A stretch of DNA of 64,000 nucleotides from Acinetobacter lanii (GCF_011578285.1 NZ_CP049916.1:1922001-1986000); one strand, 5' to 3'; shown: positions 31,971 through 42,363, counted from the stretch's first letter. Made by a program: numbers and translations. The notes: generated from the sequence alone by a model not told the origin.

Positions 31971-33005
31971 TCAAAGTTTTAACTTTTCAAAATTTGCTTT
32001 CAGTGTCGGATTCTGAAGTTGTTCAGCATATTCAATCCATTGATCTAAATCACTTTGTTTTGCGTTCTTTAAAATCTTGTTTCGATCTAATAATTTAGCA
32101 ATAGCGTCAAGGGCTAATTCAGAATTCACTTGGACTGCTTTTTCATAATATTCGTAGGCTGTTTCCACATTCTTATCAACACCACGCCCTTCTTCAAATA
32201 ATATACCCAATATATAATGTGCATTTGGATTATTCTGTTCGGATGCAGCATGTAAATAATGAGCTGCATTTTGTTCATCTAAATAATCATCTTCGGTCAA
32301 ATAAATATAGCCAAGGTTCAAAAGTGCATCTGAGTCATTCTGATCAGCAGCTTTATTGTACCAGTCGATGGCTTGTGTAATATCCTTTTTAACCCCTTTG
32401 CCTTTATGATAAAGGTAACCCAATGCAAATTGCGCATCAGAATAGTCATCTTTTGCTGAAAGACGATATAAAGCTATCGCTTTTTTAGGATCGGGCGACA
32501 CACCAATCCCGTAATCATACAGTTTTCCTAATAAATATTTAGCAACTGTTCCACCAAATTGAGCTGATGTGGGGTTTTTTTCTATTTCCAGGGATTTTGT
32601 TGCCCATAGAAAGGCTTCATTGGGGTTATAAATTGGAGTGTTCGGAATTATTAACCAGTCCACCAACAGGTTTATTGATTCTATTAAATCTTGATTGGCA
32701 TTTTTTAATATTATTTTTTTGGCTTCAGCATAGTTTTGATCTACCCCCTCTCCATTGGCATATTTTATAGCAAGATTCTTTATCGCTCGAGTTTCACCTT
32801 GATCTGCAGATTTGCGATACCATTCAATCGCATTTTTATGATTTTGCTCAACTTCTTCACCCTGATCATAGGCATAACCCACATAAAATTGTGAAAAAGA
32901 ATCACCTTCTTTCGCACTTTCCAACATACTTTTAAAATATTCTTCATCTGCATGAACGATCAAAGCCAGGTGGAGCAAAAATATAAGGGCTAGAATTTTT
33001 TTCAT
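31971..33005 (-). CDS. Sel1-like repeat protein, secreted
   Basis: A 344-residue protein with a signal peptide (first ~20 residues, ending at 'VHADEE') and a series of Sel1/TPR-like repeats, each about 36 residues, with patterns such as 'AQFALGYLYHKGKGVKKDITQAIDWYNKAADQ' (seen around residues 195-230; only part quoted). At least six units are visible. Such proteins act as periplasmic scaffolds or interaction partners; the partner is unknown. Monocistronic. Confidence 0.85.
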   Translation of the reverse strand: MKKILALIFLLHLALIVHADEEYFKSMLESAKEGDSFSQFYVGYAYDQGEEVEQNHKNAIEWYRKSADQGETRAIKNLAIKYANGEGVDQNYAEAKKIILKNANQDLIESINLLVDWLIIPNTPIYNPNEAFLWATKSLEIEKNPTSAQFGGTVAKYLLGKLYDYGIGVSPDPKKAIALYRLSAKDDYSDAQFALGYLYHKGKGVKKDITQAIDWYNKAADQNDSDALLNLGYIYLTEDDYLDEQNAAHYLHAASEQNNPNAHYILGILFEEGRGVDKNVETAYEYYEKAVQVNSELALDAIAKLLDRNKILKNAKQSDLDQWIEYAEQLQNPTLKANFEKLKL

Positions 33006-33237
33006 TTTAAGTCTCTAATTTTATAATATTGAATTTTTATCAATTCGTTTTTACTGACCCAGTATAAAAGTGCTCACCATAAATTAACAATCAATTTTTA
33101 AGCAAAGCTAAACTTACTTCATTGTTTATAATTCAACTTCTTTAGCATTTTTTGGAATAAGTAAATCAATAATCAAGACAACTACTTATCTTTAAAAGTC
33201 ATAAGATAAGCGCGTTTTTAGATATTGGCATATATAG

Positions 33238-34128
33238 ATGTTTGGACCTTTAGAATTTATTTTAGCTGGCGTGCTAGTTGGTTTTTGTGTCGGCATTACA
33301 GGTGTCGGTGGTGGTTCTTTAATGACGCCAATTCTAATCACCTTATTACGTGTTGAACCGCATATCGCGATTGGCACAGATCTTCTCTATGCTGCTATTT
33401 CTAAATTTTGTGGTTCTTTGGTTCATGCCAAAAAAATGAATATTGTCTGGCCCATTGTGATTTGGCTGGCAGTAGGCAGTATCCCTGCTTCTTTTGCAAC
33501 GCATTGGGTGTTAGATAACTTCCTCAGTCAATCCACGCATTACAAATCTGTCCTCACTATGGTACTCGGTTTCATGTTGACATTGACGGGCGCGTCGATT
33601 GTATTTCGTGCACAAGTTGAAAAGTTCTTTAATAAATACCGCAAGCAAGAATCGACCGATTTAACCTTTGATATGGAAAAAGTGAAACAGCAAGCCAAAG
33701 ACAAGCGTTTCTATATTATCTTTATGGGCATCGTTTTAGGTATCTTTGTGACCTTGTCTTCTGTCGGCGCAGGTGCTTTCGGTATTATGGCATTGATCTT
33801 AATGTTCCCGAATTTGCCCATGATTCGTATTATCGGTTCAGACGTGGTGCATGCGGTATTACTTACACTTGTCGCTGGTTTAGGTCATATGAGCTCAGGG
33901 AATGTCGATTTCACATTACTCGGTTGGTTACTCTGTGGCTCGATTCCTGCCATTGTGATCGGTACTTTAATCAGCTCACGTATGCCTGAGAAATTTATCC
34001 GTAAAGTTTTGGGGATTACCTTGTTCTGTCTAGGCATCAATTTCATTGTGAATCCAGTGAAATCTAAACCTGTAAAAGCAGCTGAGCCTGTAGCAACGAT
34101 GCAGGTGGAAAAAGCACAGTCTATTTAA
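33238..34128 (+). CDS. TauE/SafE-family sulfite/organosulfonate exporter
   Basis: A 296-residue membrane protein with 7-8 helices. It has the paired 'GVLVGFCVGITGVGGGSLMTP' (quoted in part) at the N-terminus and a second 'LSSVGAGAFGIMALIL' half-repeat near residue 180, the internal duplication of the TauE/SafE (DUF81) family. Roles include export of sulfite or sulfoacetate. The last 20 residues are a charged cytoplasmic tail. There are no sulfur-metabolism genes nearby to fix the substrate. Confidence 0.88.
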   Translation: MFGPLEFILAGVLVGFCVGITGVGGGSLMTPILITLLRVEPHIAIGTDLLYAAISKFCGSLVHAKKMNIVWPIVIWLAVGSIPASFATHWVLDNFLSQSTHYKSVLTMVLGFMLTLTGASIVFRAQVEKFFNKYRKQESTDLTFDMEKVKQQAKDKRFYIIFMGIVLGIFVTLSSVGAGAFGIMALILMFPNLPMIRIIGSDVVHAVLLTLVAGLGHMSSGNVDFTLLGWLLCGSIPAIVIGTLISSRMPEKFIRKVLGITLFCLGINFIVNPVKSKPVKAAEPVATMQVEKAQSI

Positions 34129-34270
34129 GCTAACTATTTAATCTAACTATGTGATTGATCACTTTTTCTTGAAGGATGTATTCGTCTTTTTTATAACAAA
34201 GTGACCTGTTAATCATGTTATATTCAAGCAACTAACAATATCTACGTATCTTCTAATACCAGTGACGGCA

Positions 34271-35362
34271 ATGAATACACAACAGTCTAATAGCATTACA
34301 CAATCTGAAATTAATGATGTGAATGTGCAAAGTTTTCAACCTCTTGTTCCACCGGCACAGCTCAAAGCAGAGCTTCCTCTGAATGAAAAAGCCTATCAAA
34401 CTGTGCTTAATGGTCGCGAAACTGTTCGTCGAATTTTAGATGGTGATGATAAACGTCTGTTTGTAGTGATTGGACCATGTTCAATTCATGACGTCGAAGC
34501 TGCGCATGACTATGCAGATCGGTTAAAAGTGTTAAGCGAAAAAGTGAAAGATACGCTTTATATTATTATGCGTGTGTATTTTGAAAAACCGCGTACCACG
34601 GTCGGCTGGAAAGGTCTGATCAATGACCCTGATATGAACGACTCATTTAACATTGAAAAAGGCTTACGTTTAGGTCGTAAACTTTTACTCGAATTGAATG
34701 AAAAGGGTTTGCCCTGTGCCACTGAAGCACTCGATCCGAATTCACCACAGTATTATCAAGATTTAATTTCATGGTCTGCCATTGGCGCACGAACTACTGA
34801 GAGCCAAACACACCGTGAAATGTCTTCCGGTCTTTCATCCCCAGTGGGCTTTAAAAATGGTACCGATGGCGGTTTAACCGTTGCAACCAATGCCATGCAA
34901 TCGGTTAAACATGGTCATAGCTTCTTGGGTCTAAACGATCAAGGTCAAGTGTCTGTGATTCGTACCAAAGGCAATCCATATGCACACGTGGTATTGCGTG
35001 GTGGTAATGGCAAGCCCAACTATGATGCGGGTTCTGTGGCAGAAGCTGAAAATGCATTGGCGAAAGCGAAAGTCAGCAACAAAATTATGATTGATGCCAG
35101 TCACGCCAATTCTAATAAAGACCCGTACCTCCAACCGCTTGTTCTGAAAAACATTACCGAACAAATTTTAGAAGGCAATAAATCAATCGTGGGTATTATG
35201 GTTGAGAGCCATTTAAAAGGCGGTCGACAAGATATTCCTGAAAATCTTTGCGATTTAGAGTATGGTAAGTCAGTAACAGATGGTTGTATTGATTGGGAAA
35301 CCACTGAGAAAGTACTGCTTGAAATGGATGCAGCACTGAAAGATGTCCTTCCCAACCGATAA
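34271..35362 (+). CDS. 3-deoxy-7-phosphoheptulonate synthase (class I DAHP synthase)
   Basis: First enzyme of the shikimate pathway, condensing phosphoenolpyruvate with erythrose 4-phosphate. About 363 residues, similar to AroG/AroF/AroH. Motifs: 'VVIGPCSIHD' near residue 65, 'MRVYFEKPRTTVGWKGLIND' near residue 103, 'GARTTESQTHREMSSGLS' near residue 180, and 'MIDASHANSNK' near residue 275. I prefer the ATG at 34271 over the GTG at 34262. The isozyme type (Phe-, Tyr- or Trp-sensitive) cannot be told by eye. Confidence 0.95.
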   Translation: MNTQQSNSITQSEINDVNVQSFQPLVPPAQLKAELPLNEKAYQTVLNGRETVRRILDGDDKRLFVVIGPCSIHDVEAAHDYADRLKVLSEKVKDTLYIIMRVYFEKPRTTVGWKGLINDPDMNDSFNIEKGLRLGRKLLLELNEKGLPCATEALDPNSPQYYQDLISWSAIGARTTESQTHREMSSGLSSPVGFKNGTDGGLTVATNAMQSVKHGHSFLGLNDQGQVSVIRTKGNPYAHVVLRGGNGKPNYDAGSVAEAENALAKAKVSNKIMIDASHANSNKDPYLQPLVLKNITEQILEGNKSIVGIMVESHLKGGRQDIPENLCDLEYGKSVTDGCIDWETTEKVLLEMDAALKDVLPNR

Positions 35363-35369
35363 AGAATGA

Positions 35370-35400
35370 CGAACGCCATCGTCAGATGGCGTTTTTTTTG
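35370..35400 (+). terminator. Intrinsic terminator after DAHP synthase
   Basis: AACGCCAT, 6-nt loop, ATGGCGTT followed by a T-run, ending just before the next gene. Confidence 0.8.
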
Positions 35401-35417
35401 GGTGTAGAAGAATTTAT

Positions 35418-35942
35418 ATGAATAACCTTGAAACAGAATTAAGTCATATTCCTCAATTTCAATTTGTTCATGAGCATCTATTCAGCTCAGGTCAGCCTTC
35501 CGCTGAGCAATTTAAACAAATCAAAGAATATGGTGTGGACACCGTTATTAATTTGGCTTTTACCGATGCTGAATTGCACCTTGAAAATGAAGATAAAGTA
35601 TGTGCTGAACTGGGCTTGAACTATATTCAAGTGCCGATTTTGTGGGAACAACCCACCGATGAACAATGTTTATTTGTGCTAGATCTGATTGATCATTTGG
35701 TACAAAACAAGATGGTCTGGATTCACTGCACTGAGAATAATCAATGTAGCTGTTTGATGTATTTATATCGTCAATACTTTATGGATATGGATCTGCCTAC
35801 AGCACAAGAACTCATGCATCAAATTTGGGAACCGAATGAAACATGGACCGGTCTAATTCATGCCGTGTCTTTGCAACTGCAAGGTCGTAAAGCGACTTTA
35901 GATTTGCAACATTCTCTGATGCATGCCGATCAATTTTCATAA
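35418..35942 (+). CDS. Dual-specificity phosphatase-like protein lacking the catalytic Arg
   Basis: A 174-residue protein with the fold layout of a DUF442/dual-specificity phosphatase: 'SSGQPSAEQFKQIKEYGVD' near residue 24, 'VINLAF' near residue 44 and the loop 'WIHCTENNQCSCLMYLYR' near residues 98-115. The standard active-site loop is HCX5R; here the sequence is C-TENNQ-C, so Cys stands where Arg should be. It may bind a phosphate compound without hydrolysing it, or may use another residue. Alone in its transcription unit with a strong terminator. Confidence 0.78.
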   Translation: MNNLETELSHIPQFQFVHEHLFSSGQPSAEQFKQIKEYGVDTVINLAFTDAELHLENEDKVCAELGLNYIQVPILWEQPTDEQCLFVLDLIDHLVQNKMVWIHCTENNQCSCLMYLYRQYFMDMDLPTAQELMHQIWEPNETWTGLIHAVSLQLQGRKATLDLQHSLMHADQFS

Positions 35943-35952
35943 AATACAATGC

Positions 35953-35991
35953 TAGTAGAAAGGCGCTTCAATTGAGCGCCTTTCTTTTTTT
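35953..35991. terminator. Intrinsic terminator between convergent genes
   Basis: AGAAAGGCGCTTCAA / TTGAGCGCCTTTCT stem followed by a T-run; convergent with ispF. Confidence 0.85.
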
Positions 35992-36007
35992 GTAGTTTTC
36001 ATCAAGC

Positions 36008-36496
36008 TTAAGCTTGATGGATAATGAGTACCGTAGCAGTTGATAAAATCCCTTCCTGACGTCCAGTAAAGCCCAATTGTTCTGTTGTGGTGGCTTTAAT
36101 GCTGATTTGATTGACATCCACTTGCAGGACATCGGCAATACTTTGGCGCATGCTTAAATTATGCTTCGCTAATTTTGGTCGTTCACACGCCACGGTAATA
36201 TCTGCATTACCGAGCACATAGCCACGATCTTGAATCAACTGATAAACGTGTTTAAGTAGCTCACGACTGTCCGCACCTTTGAAATTTGGGTCTGTGTCTG
36301 GAAAATGTTGTCCGATATCCCCCAATGCTAAAGCACCGAGTAAGGCATCACAGAGCGCATGCAACACCACGTCACCATCTGAATGGGCTTTTAAGCCCTG
36401 TGTATGTGGAATTTGCACGCCTGCAAGCGTGACAAAATCACCTTCTTCAAAGGCATGTACATCAATCCCCTGACCAATACGAATGGGTGCGTTCAC
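36008..36496 (-). CDS. ispF: 2-C-methyl-D-erythritol 2,4-cyclodiphosphate synthase
   Basis: MEP-pathway enzyme for isoprenoid precursors. It has the metal site in '[15 protein letters not shown]' (D-x-H), '[20 protein letters not shown]' and '[17 protein letters not shown]'. I choose a GTG start at 36494-36496: it has a strong AAGGAG ribosome site with a 6-nt gap and gives about 162 residues, the family length. An upstream ATG at 36517 would place the ribosome site inside the gene. IspD is not adjacent. Confidence 0.93.
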   Translation of the reverse strand: MNAPIRIGQGIDVHAFEEGDFVTLAGVQIPHTQGLKAHSDGDVVLHALCDALLGALALGDIGQHFPDTDPNFKGADSRELLKHVYQLIQDRGYVLGNADITVACERPKLAKHNLSMRQSIADVLQVDVNQISIKATTTEQLGFTGRQEGILSTATVLIIHQA

Positions 36497-36595
36497 GTTG
36501 AACTCCTTTATACACATTTTATTCGAGAAATCTTGTATTCGTACTTTCTCTTTCGCTATAGTACGTATGCAAACATAGTGAAAGTATAAGCGATC

Positions 36596-37249
36596 ATGTT
36601 GTTGAAAAACGTATCGAATTCGATGAAAACCATAGTTTCTGGGTTCTTTTTAAGCGCTTTAGGAACCATAACGCTTCATGCGCAACCCTTGCAGTGTGAA
36701 AGTAAAAATTCGCCTCAATACTTGGCTCAAATTTGCTCAGAAAAATTCAAAGACTTGCGTAAAGAACTGAATGAACTACAACATACTAGTTATTTGGTGA
36801 CTGATGCCCCACTCAGATTGTTGGCAGATACGCATCAGCTCTGGTTTAATCGGATGCAACAGTGTAAAAATTCAGCGTGTTATAAACAGCAACTCAATTT
36901 AAGAATTGAAGATTTGAATTTTTATACATCCATGAATCAAAGCTTAACCCAACACTATCTTAAATTTGAACATGGTCAGATTGCTCAACAGCCGATTCAA
37001 CTTAAAGTGCATCAATTGACTAAAGATCGTATCAAGATCGAAGGCTTCGCTTATCGTAATCCCAACAACCGCTTAGAATCACAAGCGATTCCCCTATTGG
37101 CTTACACCACACCTGATCAAAAAAATGAAATTTTGGACAATGAACATGACTGTAAATATCAGCTCAATTTCCAAAAGGCATTGCTAGTTGTGAACACAAC
37201 TCAAAGTGGCTGTGAACGCTTTAAAGGGGTGTATCGTTTATACGATTAA
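36596..37249 (+). CDS. Secreted hypothetical protein
   Basis: A 217-residue protein with a signal peptide ('[13 protein letters not shown]' then Q-P-L). The more likely start is the Met at residue 10. Mature part: six or more Cys ([29 protein letters not shown]), consistent with a disulfide-bonded periplasmic protein. The '[15 protein letters not shown]...[15 protein letters not shown]' pattern recalls LprI-type (DUF1311) lysozyme-inhibitor domains; this is only suggestive. Divergent from ispF, monocistronic. Confidence 0.72.
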   Translation: MLLKNVSNSMKTIVSGFFLSALGTITLHAQPLQCESKNSPQYLAQICSEKFKDLRKELNELQHTSYLVTDAPLRLLADTHQLWFNRMQQCKNSACYKQQLNLRIEDLNFYTSMNQSLTQHYLKFEHGQIAQQPIQLKVHQLTKDRIKIEGFAYRNPNNRLESQAIPLLAYTTPDQKNEILDNEHDCKYQLNFQKALLVVNTTQSGCERFKGVYRLYD

Positions 37250-37363
37250 GCTTCCCTAGAGCAAAGTATTACAACTACCTTTGATAGAGATAGATTACAG
37301 CCATTCCATGACATCTCATTGAAACACTTAGGCTATTTTATAAAATCTGATTAAGACCTGAAA

Positions 37364-38215
37364 CTAAATTGCCAATGCTAGACAAATAACACCTGCAATT
37401 GCTAAACCCAAGCCAAGCATCGTCATTACATTGACTTTTTCTTTAAAAATTAAGCTTCCCGACACTACACCAAAAACCACGACCAAGATATTCATTCCTG
37501 CAAACACAATTGCAGGTGAATCTTTAAGTAACATATGCGCTTTGACATAAAGTGCAATGTTGGCAAAGTTTAATACACCTAAACTTAAACCTGCCAAAAT
37601 ATTATTTTTATTCCATTCGGTTTTACGGATAGTTAAATAAGCCATGGACAAAAGAAATGCAAAGATAAACATCAAGTTCAGTGAAACAGCAAATTGCAGT
37701 CCTAAACTGGTGGTGTATTTCAGTAAAATATCAACCAAGGCATAACCACCCCAGACTGCCAGTAAATATAGACTGGCTTTATGCGATTGCTGAGCGGATG
37801 ATGTGCCACCTTTGGTAAAAACAATCATCAGTACCGCAATCAGTCCGATCGCAATGCCAAAAAACTTCAATGAACTAAAGGATTCATGAAATAAGAAATA
37901 GGCTGCAATTAAAGAAAGAACCACAGATAGTCGTTGTGCAACTTCCGTTTTTAAAATCCCTGCTGTTTCTAATGACTTTGCAAGGCATAAAAAGATACTC
38001 GGCAAAATCACACCTAGTGTTGCAATCAGCCACCACGGTGTTTGAACAAAGGACAAATGCACCAAATCAGGTTTAAACCAAAAAAAACACAATATACTTG
38101 CAGCAGCATAATTCCATGCAATCATTTGCAAAGGATCAAAGCCTTTGGTTTTACAGACTTTTAATAAGATCGAGACTAAAACACTGCACAGTGCCGCTGA
38201 AAAAATGAGTTCCAT
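37364..38215 (-). CDS. EamA/DMT-superfamily transporter
   Basis: A 283-residue protein with ten hydrophobic helices and the two-fold repeat of the drug/metabolite transporter superfamily (EamA). The first half includes 'AQRLSVVLSLIAAYFLFHE', the second 'SLIFKEKVNVMTMLGLGLAIAGV'. The Pro/Glu-like ends of helices are typical. Substrate unknown. It has its own promoter region and lies downstream of fba's terminator with no shared operon. Confidence 0.85.
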   Translation of the reverse strand: MELIFSAALCSVLVSILLKVCKTKGFDPLQMIAWNYAAASILCFFWFKPDLVHLSFVQTPWWLIATLGVILPSIFLCLAKSLETAGILKTEVAQRLSVVLSLIAAYFLFHESFSSLKFFGIAIGLIAVLMIVFTKGGTSSAQQSHKASLYLLAVWGGYALVDILLKYTTSLGLQFAVSLNLMFIFAFLLSMAYLTIRKTEWNKNNILAGLSLGVLNFANIALYVKAHMLLKDSPAIVFAGMNILVVVFGVVSGSLIFKEKVNVMTMLGLGLAIAGVICLALAI

Positions 38216-38247
38216 TCAATGCTCTTATTGTTGCTATTTCAGTTGAG

Positions 38248-38282
38248 ATAAAAAAAGCCCACATTCAATGTGGGCTTTTCAG
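38248..38282 (-). terminator. Intrinsic terminator after fba
   Basis: Minus-strand AAAAGCCCACATT / AATGTGGGCTTTTTTT stem-loop immediately after the fba stop. Confidence 0.85.
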
Positions 38283-38300
38283 TATAAACAATTTTAACAA

Positions 38301-39338
38301 TTATTTATAACGACTCACCATTTTCTCTAAAGAGATCGGGCGAATTTTGTCAGCGTTACCCGCTGTACCAAATGCTGTATAACGATCAACACAGATTTGC
38401 TTCATTGCATCAACAGTTGCAGAGAAGAATTTACGTGGATCAAATTCGCTTGGTTTTTCAGCCATCATACGGCGCATTGCACCAGTAGACGCTAAACGTA
38501 AATCAGTATCGATGTTAATTTTACGCACACCGTGCTTGATCGCTTCAACCAACTGTTCAACAGGAACACCATACGTTTCTTTGATGTCACCGCCAAATTC
38601 ATTGATCACTGCCAACCATTCTTGTGGCACAGAGCTTGAACCATGCATAACAAGGTGCGTATTTGGCAACGCAGCATGAATCTCTTTAATACGGTCAATC
38701 GCTAGAATGTCACCTGTAGGTGGACGCGTGAATTTGTACGCACCGTGTGAAGTACCTACAGCAATCGCAAGTGCATCGACATTGGTATCCGCAACGAATG
38801 AACGTGCTTCTTCAACAGAGGTCAACAGTTGAGAATGGTCAAGAACGCCTTCAGCGCCTACGCCATCTTCTTCGCCCGCCATACCGGTTTCAAGGCTACC
38901 TAAGCAACCAATCTCACCTTCAACTGAAACGCCACACGCATGTGCCATTTGAACCGTACGACGAGTAACGTCTACGTTATATTCATAGGTCGTTGGTGTT
39001 TTACCGTCTGCACCTAAAGAACCATCCATCATCACTGATGAGAAGCCCAATTGGATTGAACGTTGGCAAACATCAGGATCTGTACCGTGATCTTGGTGCA
39101 TTACCACTGGAATATGTGGCCACTCTTCGATTGCAGCCAAAATAAGATGACGTAAGAACGGTGCACCTGCATACTTACGAGCACCCGCAGATGCCTGTAC
39201 AATTACAGGTGAATTCGTTTCGTCTGCGGCTAACATAATTGCGCGCATTTGTTCTAAGTTGTTTACGTTAAATGCTGGTACGCCGTAGTTGTGTTCGCCG
39301 GCGTGATCCAAGAGCTGGCGCAATGAAATAAGAGCCAT
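38301..39338 (-). CDS. fba: Class II fructose-bisphosphate aldolase
   Basis: A 345-residue zinc-dependent aldolase (Calvin-cycle subtype) interconverting fructose 1,6-bisphosphate with two triose phosphates. Motifs: '[15 protein letters not shown]', '[10 protein letters not shown]' (metal His near residue 83), '[16 protein letters not shown]', '[15 protein letters not shown]' and '[11 protein letters not shown]'. Length matches. It lies in the same direction as pgk, separated by the small lipoprotein gene, a common glycolytic neighbourhood in this genus. Confidence 0.96.
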   Translation of the reverse strand: MALISLRQLLDHAGEHNYGVPAFNVNNLEQMRAIMLAADETNSPVIVQASAGARKYAGAPFLRHLILAAIEEWPHIPVVMHQDHGTDPDVCQRSIQLGFSSVMMDGSLGADGKTPTTYEYNVDVTRRTVQMAHACGVSVEGEIGCLGSLETGMAGEEDGVGAEGVLDHSQLLTSVEEARSFVADTNVDALAIAVGTSHGAYKFTRPPTGDILAIDRIKEIHAALPNTHLVMHGSSSVPQEWLAVINEFGGDIKETYGVPVEQLVEAIKHGVRKINIDTDLRLASTGAMRRMMAEKPSEFDPRKFFSATVDAMKQICVDRYTAFGTAGNADKIRPISLEKMVSRYK

Positions 39339-39408
39339 AATTTCCTCCCAGGTAATGCCCCATATTCTACCCTGTGATCTGTTTCAATTCAGCAATAAAT
39401 CACAGTAT

Positions 39409-39443
39409 TTGAAAAAAAATCCCTGCTTTTGCAGGGACATTTA
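39409..39443 (-). terminator. Intrinsic terminator after the small lipoprotein gene
   Basis: Minus strand GTCCCTGC, short AAAA loop, GCAGGGAT and a long T-run. Confidence 0.8.
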
Positions 39444-39476
39444 ATTAAATTACAACATTTATGCCATATAAATCGC

Positions 39477-39755
39477 TTAATGTGCTGTATCAGTCTGTGC
39501 ATCAACAGCAACAGTGGCTTGATCGGCTGGTGCATTTGCAACCGATTCAGGTACATCCGTATTCTTTTCATCAAGCACCGGTTGATCTAAAGCATCAATG
39601 GCTGTTTGCTGCTCTGGGGTCAATTTTTCTGTGCTTTGACTTTGTGCATCAGAGGTAGAGGTTTGTTGAGCTGCAGGTGCACTTTCCTGTTTAGAACAAG
39701 CCGTTAAAATGATTGGCGTAAATAAACAAACAAAAGCGATTGATTTTAAAGTCAT
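39477..39755 (-). CDS. Small predicted lipoprotein
   Basis: A 92-residue protein. Signal peptide with lipobox 'LTAC' at residues 17-20, then a low-complexity acidic region rich in Ser, Gln, Thr, Ala and Asp. No domain recognised. It probably sits anchored in a membrane facing the periplasm. It lies between pgk and fba but has its own terminator and an upstream pgk terminator, so it is a separate unit. Confidence 0.75.
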   Translation of the reverse strand: MTLKSIAFVCLFTPIILTACSKQESAPAAQQTSTSDAQSQSTEKLTPEQQTAIDALDQPVLDEKNTDVPESVANAPADQATVAVDAQTDTAH

Positions 39756-39861
39756 ACGATATCCAAAGATGATCTTCTATTTGAAGGTGAGTTTATTGCA
39801 GTATTATTTCATTTTTATGACTAAAAAAAGAACAACCCTTGTCTTTCAATCAGTTTTATTG

Positions 39862-39897
39862 CGTAAAAAAAGCTGGCATAGAGCCAGCTTTTTTCAA
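39862..39897 (-). terminator. Intrinsic terminator after pgk
   Basis: AAAAAAGCTGGC / GCCAGCTTTTTT palindrome 64 bp past the pgk stop. Confidence 0.85.
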
Positions 39898-39960
39898 GAG
39901 ATTTAATCTAGACATTCATTTTCATCAGTGAATGAAATCTAAATCCCTTCGAACGTTTAA

Positions 39961-41148
39961 TTATGCACGTTCGATCAATGCCGCCACTGCCAGAAGTGTT
40001 TTACCTTCAACGAACTCAAGGAATGCACCACCACCAGTAGAGATATAACCAATTTTGTCAGCAACTTCGTATTTGTCGATTGCAGCCAAAGTATCACCAC
40101 CACCTGCGATAGAGAAACCTTCAGATTCAGCAATGGCTAAAGACAATGCTTTGGTACCTTCACCGAACTGATCCACTTCGAACACACCCACTGGACCATT
40201 CCAAAGAATGGTTTTAGACGTTTTCAGAATTTCAGCAAATGCTTGAGCTGTTTCTGGACCTACATCTAGAATCATATCGTTATCAGTGACATCTTCAACT
40301 TTCTTCACCACTGCTTTCGCTTTTGCTAAAGAACCTAAGAAGTCTGCAAAATCGATTTCAGCTGCGTCAGCAACAACCACATCTGTAGGAAGTGGTACAG
40401 ATACTTTGGCTGCAATCGCTTTTGCTGTATCGATCAAATCATTTTCACACAATGATTTACCGACATTGAAACCAGCCGCTGCTAAGAATGTATTGGCAAT
40501 ACCACCACCAACAATTAATTGGTCACAAATATCAGACAGTGAAGTCAATACATCAAGTTTAGTCGAAACTTTAGAACCTGCAACGATTGCAACCATTGGT
40601 TTCGCTGGCGTTTGTAAAGCACGACCCAATGCATCTAATTCAGCAGCCAACAATGGACCTGCAGCAGCCACTTTCGCTAAACGTGCAACACCCTCAGTTG
40701 ATGCTTCAGCACGGTGTGCTGTACCAAATGCATCCATTACGAATACATCACAGAGTGCAGCATATTTTGCAGCCAATTCTGGATTATTTTTCTTTTCGCC
40801 TGCATTGAAACGGCAGTTTTCAAGAAGAACCACTTGACCTGGAGCAATATCAACACCGTCAAGGTATTCAGTAACCAATTTCACTTCTTGACCTAATGCT
40901 TCAGTTAAGTAAGCAGCAACGGGTGCAAGAGATTGTTCAGGCTTTGGCTCACCTTCAACTGGACGACCAAGGTGAGAATACACCATTACTGCTGCACCTT
41001 TTTCAATCGCAGCTTTAATGGTCGGCAATGCCGCACGTAAACGTGCATCACTGGTAATCACACCGTTTTTAACAGGAACGTTTAAATCTTCACGAATAAG
41101 AACACGCTTACCTGCCAAATCCAGGTCTGTCATACGCTGAAAGTTCAT
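39961..41148 (-). CDS. pgk: Phosphoglycerate kinase
   Basis: Glycolytic enzyme, 395 residues, that transfers phosphate between 1,3-bisphosphoglycerate and ADP. Motifs: '[19 protein letters not shown]' at residues 11-29, 'MVYSHLGRP' near residue 55, '[13 protein letters not shown]' near residue 140, '[16 protein letters not shown]' near residue 187, 'WNGPVGVFE' near residue 316 and 'GGGDTLAAI' near residue 350. Full length and intact. Confidence 0.97.
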   Translation of the reverse strand: MNFQRMTDLDLAGKRVLIREDLNVPVKNGVITSDARLRAALPTIKAAIEKGAAVMVYSHLGRPVEGEPKPEQSLAPVAAYLTEALGQEVKLVTEYLDGVDIAPGQVVLLENCRFNAGEKKNNPELAAKYAALCDVFVMDAFGTAHRAEASTEGVARLAKVAAAGPLLAAELDALGRALQTPAKPMVAIVAGSKVSTKLDVLTSLSDICDQLIVGGGIANTFLAAAGFNVGKSLCENDLIDTAKAIAAKVSVPLPTDVVVADAAEIDFADFLGSLAKAKAVVKKVEDVTDNDMILDVGPETAQAFAEILKTSKTILWNGPVGVFEVDQFGEGTKALSLAIAESEGFSIAGGGDTLAAIDKYEVADKIGYISTGGGAFLEFVEGKTLLAVAALIERA

Positions 41149-41282
41149 GTATAGCTCACTTTATAGATATCAAAATCGCGTAGATTCTAAATGATTATGT
41201 GAAAAAAAGTTAGCAACTTTTGCAGAAATGCTGTCGAAACCCGTGGATTTGATTATCATAATCACAGCTCAATCAAAATAGT

Positions 41283-41672
41283 ATGATTATGTCCATTCAT
41301 CCAGATCCAAAGATTAACCGTTTAAACGTGCTTGGCGAACCGTTGGCAAGCTGTTGTTATGATCCTATTACGGGATATTTCCGTAATGGTTTCTGTCATA
41401 CCGCACCATCTGACCTTGGGCAGCATACGGTATGCGCGGAAATGACCTCTGAATTCTTAAGTTTTTCTCAGCGGATCGGCAATGATCTGACTACACCTTT
41501 ACCTGAAGTCGGATTTCCAGGCTTAAAACCCGGTGATTTTTGGTGTATCTGTGTGACTCGTTGGGTCGAAGCCTACCAGGCAGATATGGCACCGAATGTA
41601 AAACTTCAGGCGTGTCACCAGTCCGTCCTTTCTTATGTCCCTTTAGACCTATTAATGGAATATGCGGTTTAA
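41283..41672 (+). CDS. DUF2237 family protein
   Basis: A 129-residue soluble protein matching DUF2237: 'NVLGEPLASCCYDPITGYFRNGFC' (partly cited), 'GQHTVCAEMTSEFLSFS' and 'GFPGLKPGDFWCICVTRW'. Conserved Cys residues suggest metal binding or redox activity, but no function is known. ATG at 41283 or 41289 are both possible. It is divergent from pgk and 85 bp upstream of the Maf gene, probably transcribed with it. Confidence 0.85.
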   Translation: MIMSIHPDPKINRLNVLGEPLASCCYDPITGYFRNGFCHTAPSDLGQHTVCAEMTSEFLSFSQRIGNDLTTPLPEVGFPGLKPGDFWCICVTRWVEAYQADMAPNVKLQACHQSVLSYVPLDLLMEYAV

Positions 41673-41757
41673 ATATCCTAAATCGCATTACAACGCTATT
41701 CATCATAATGGGTGAAACAATATTCATCTAAGTTATTGCTAAGGACACCATTCAGCT

Positions 41758-42363
41758 ATGGAAAGTACCATGCGTCAACCCCAAATCATTTTGGCTTCTA
41801 GCAGTCAAACTCGTAAAGATCTCATGAATCGTTTGGGTATTGACTATCTGGCGATTTCTCCTGATATTGACGAATCCCCACAAGGTGAACGTCATGCAGA
41901 TAAATTAGCTCAGCGATTAGCTTTTGAAAAAGCCAAGGCGATTTCTCTACTACATCCGGAAGCCATCGTGATTGGTTCTGATCAAGTGGCTTGGCGTGAA
42001 GGTGCCCCTGATATTTTCATAGGTAAACCCCTCACTCTCGAAAATGCTGTAAAACAACTCCAAGCCAACTCTGACAAAATTGTGTATTTCAGTACTGCGC
42101 TCAGTGTTCAACAACAATCATCGGGATTTGAACATACACTTGTTGAACATTATAAAGTAAAATTTCGCAAACTTGGCTTGGCTGAAATTGAGCGTTATGT
42201 GGAGCGTGATCAACCTCTGCAATGTGCTGGTAGTTTTAAATGTGAAAGTTTAGGCATTAGTTTGTTTGAGCAGATGATTGGGCAAGATCAAACTACTTTG
42301 ATGGGGATGCCGATGATTCAGTTATGTAATATTCTACGTGAGTTAAACATTGTACTGCCTTGA
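41758..42363 (+). CDS. Maf-family nucleotide pyrophosphatase, YceF-like
   Basis: A 201-residue house-cleaning pyrophosphatase that removes non-canonical or methylated nucleotides. Motifs: 'IILASSSQTRKDLMNRLGI' at the N-terminus, 'AIVIGSDQVA' near residue 80, 'GKPLTLENAVKQL' and 'AGSFKCESLGISLFEQMIGQDQTT', all family hallmarks. The 'SFKCESLGI' form suits the YceF (m7GTP) group rather than YhdE. ATG at 41770 is an alternative start. Last core gene before the IS-rich island. Confidence 0.9.
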   Translation: MESTMRQPQIILASSSQTRKDLMNRLGIDYLAISPDIDESPQGERHADKLAQRLAFEKAKAISLLHPEAIVIGSDQVAWREGAPDIFIGKPLTLENAVKQLQANSDKIVYFSTALSVQQQSSGFEHTLVEHYKVKFRKLGLAEIERYVERDQPLQCAGSFKCESLGISLFEQMIGQDQTTLMGMPMIQLCNILRELNIVLP

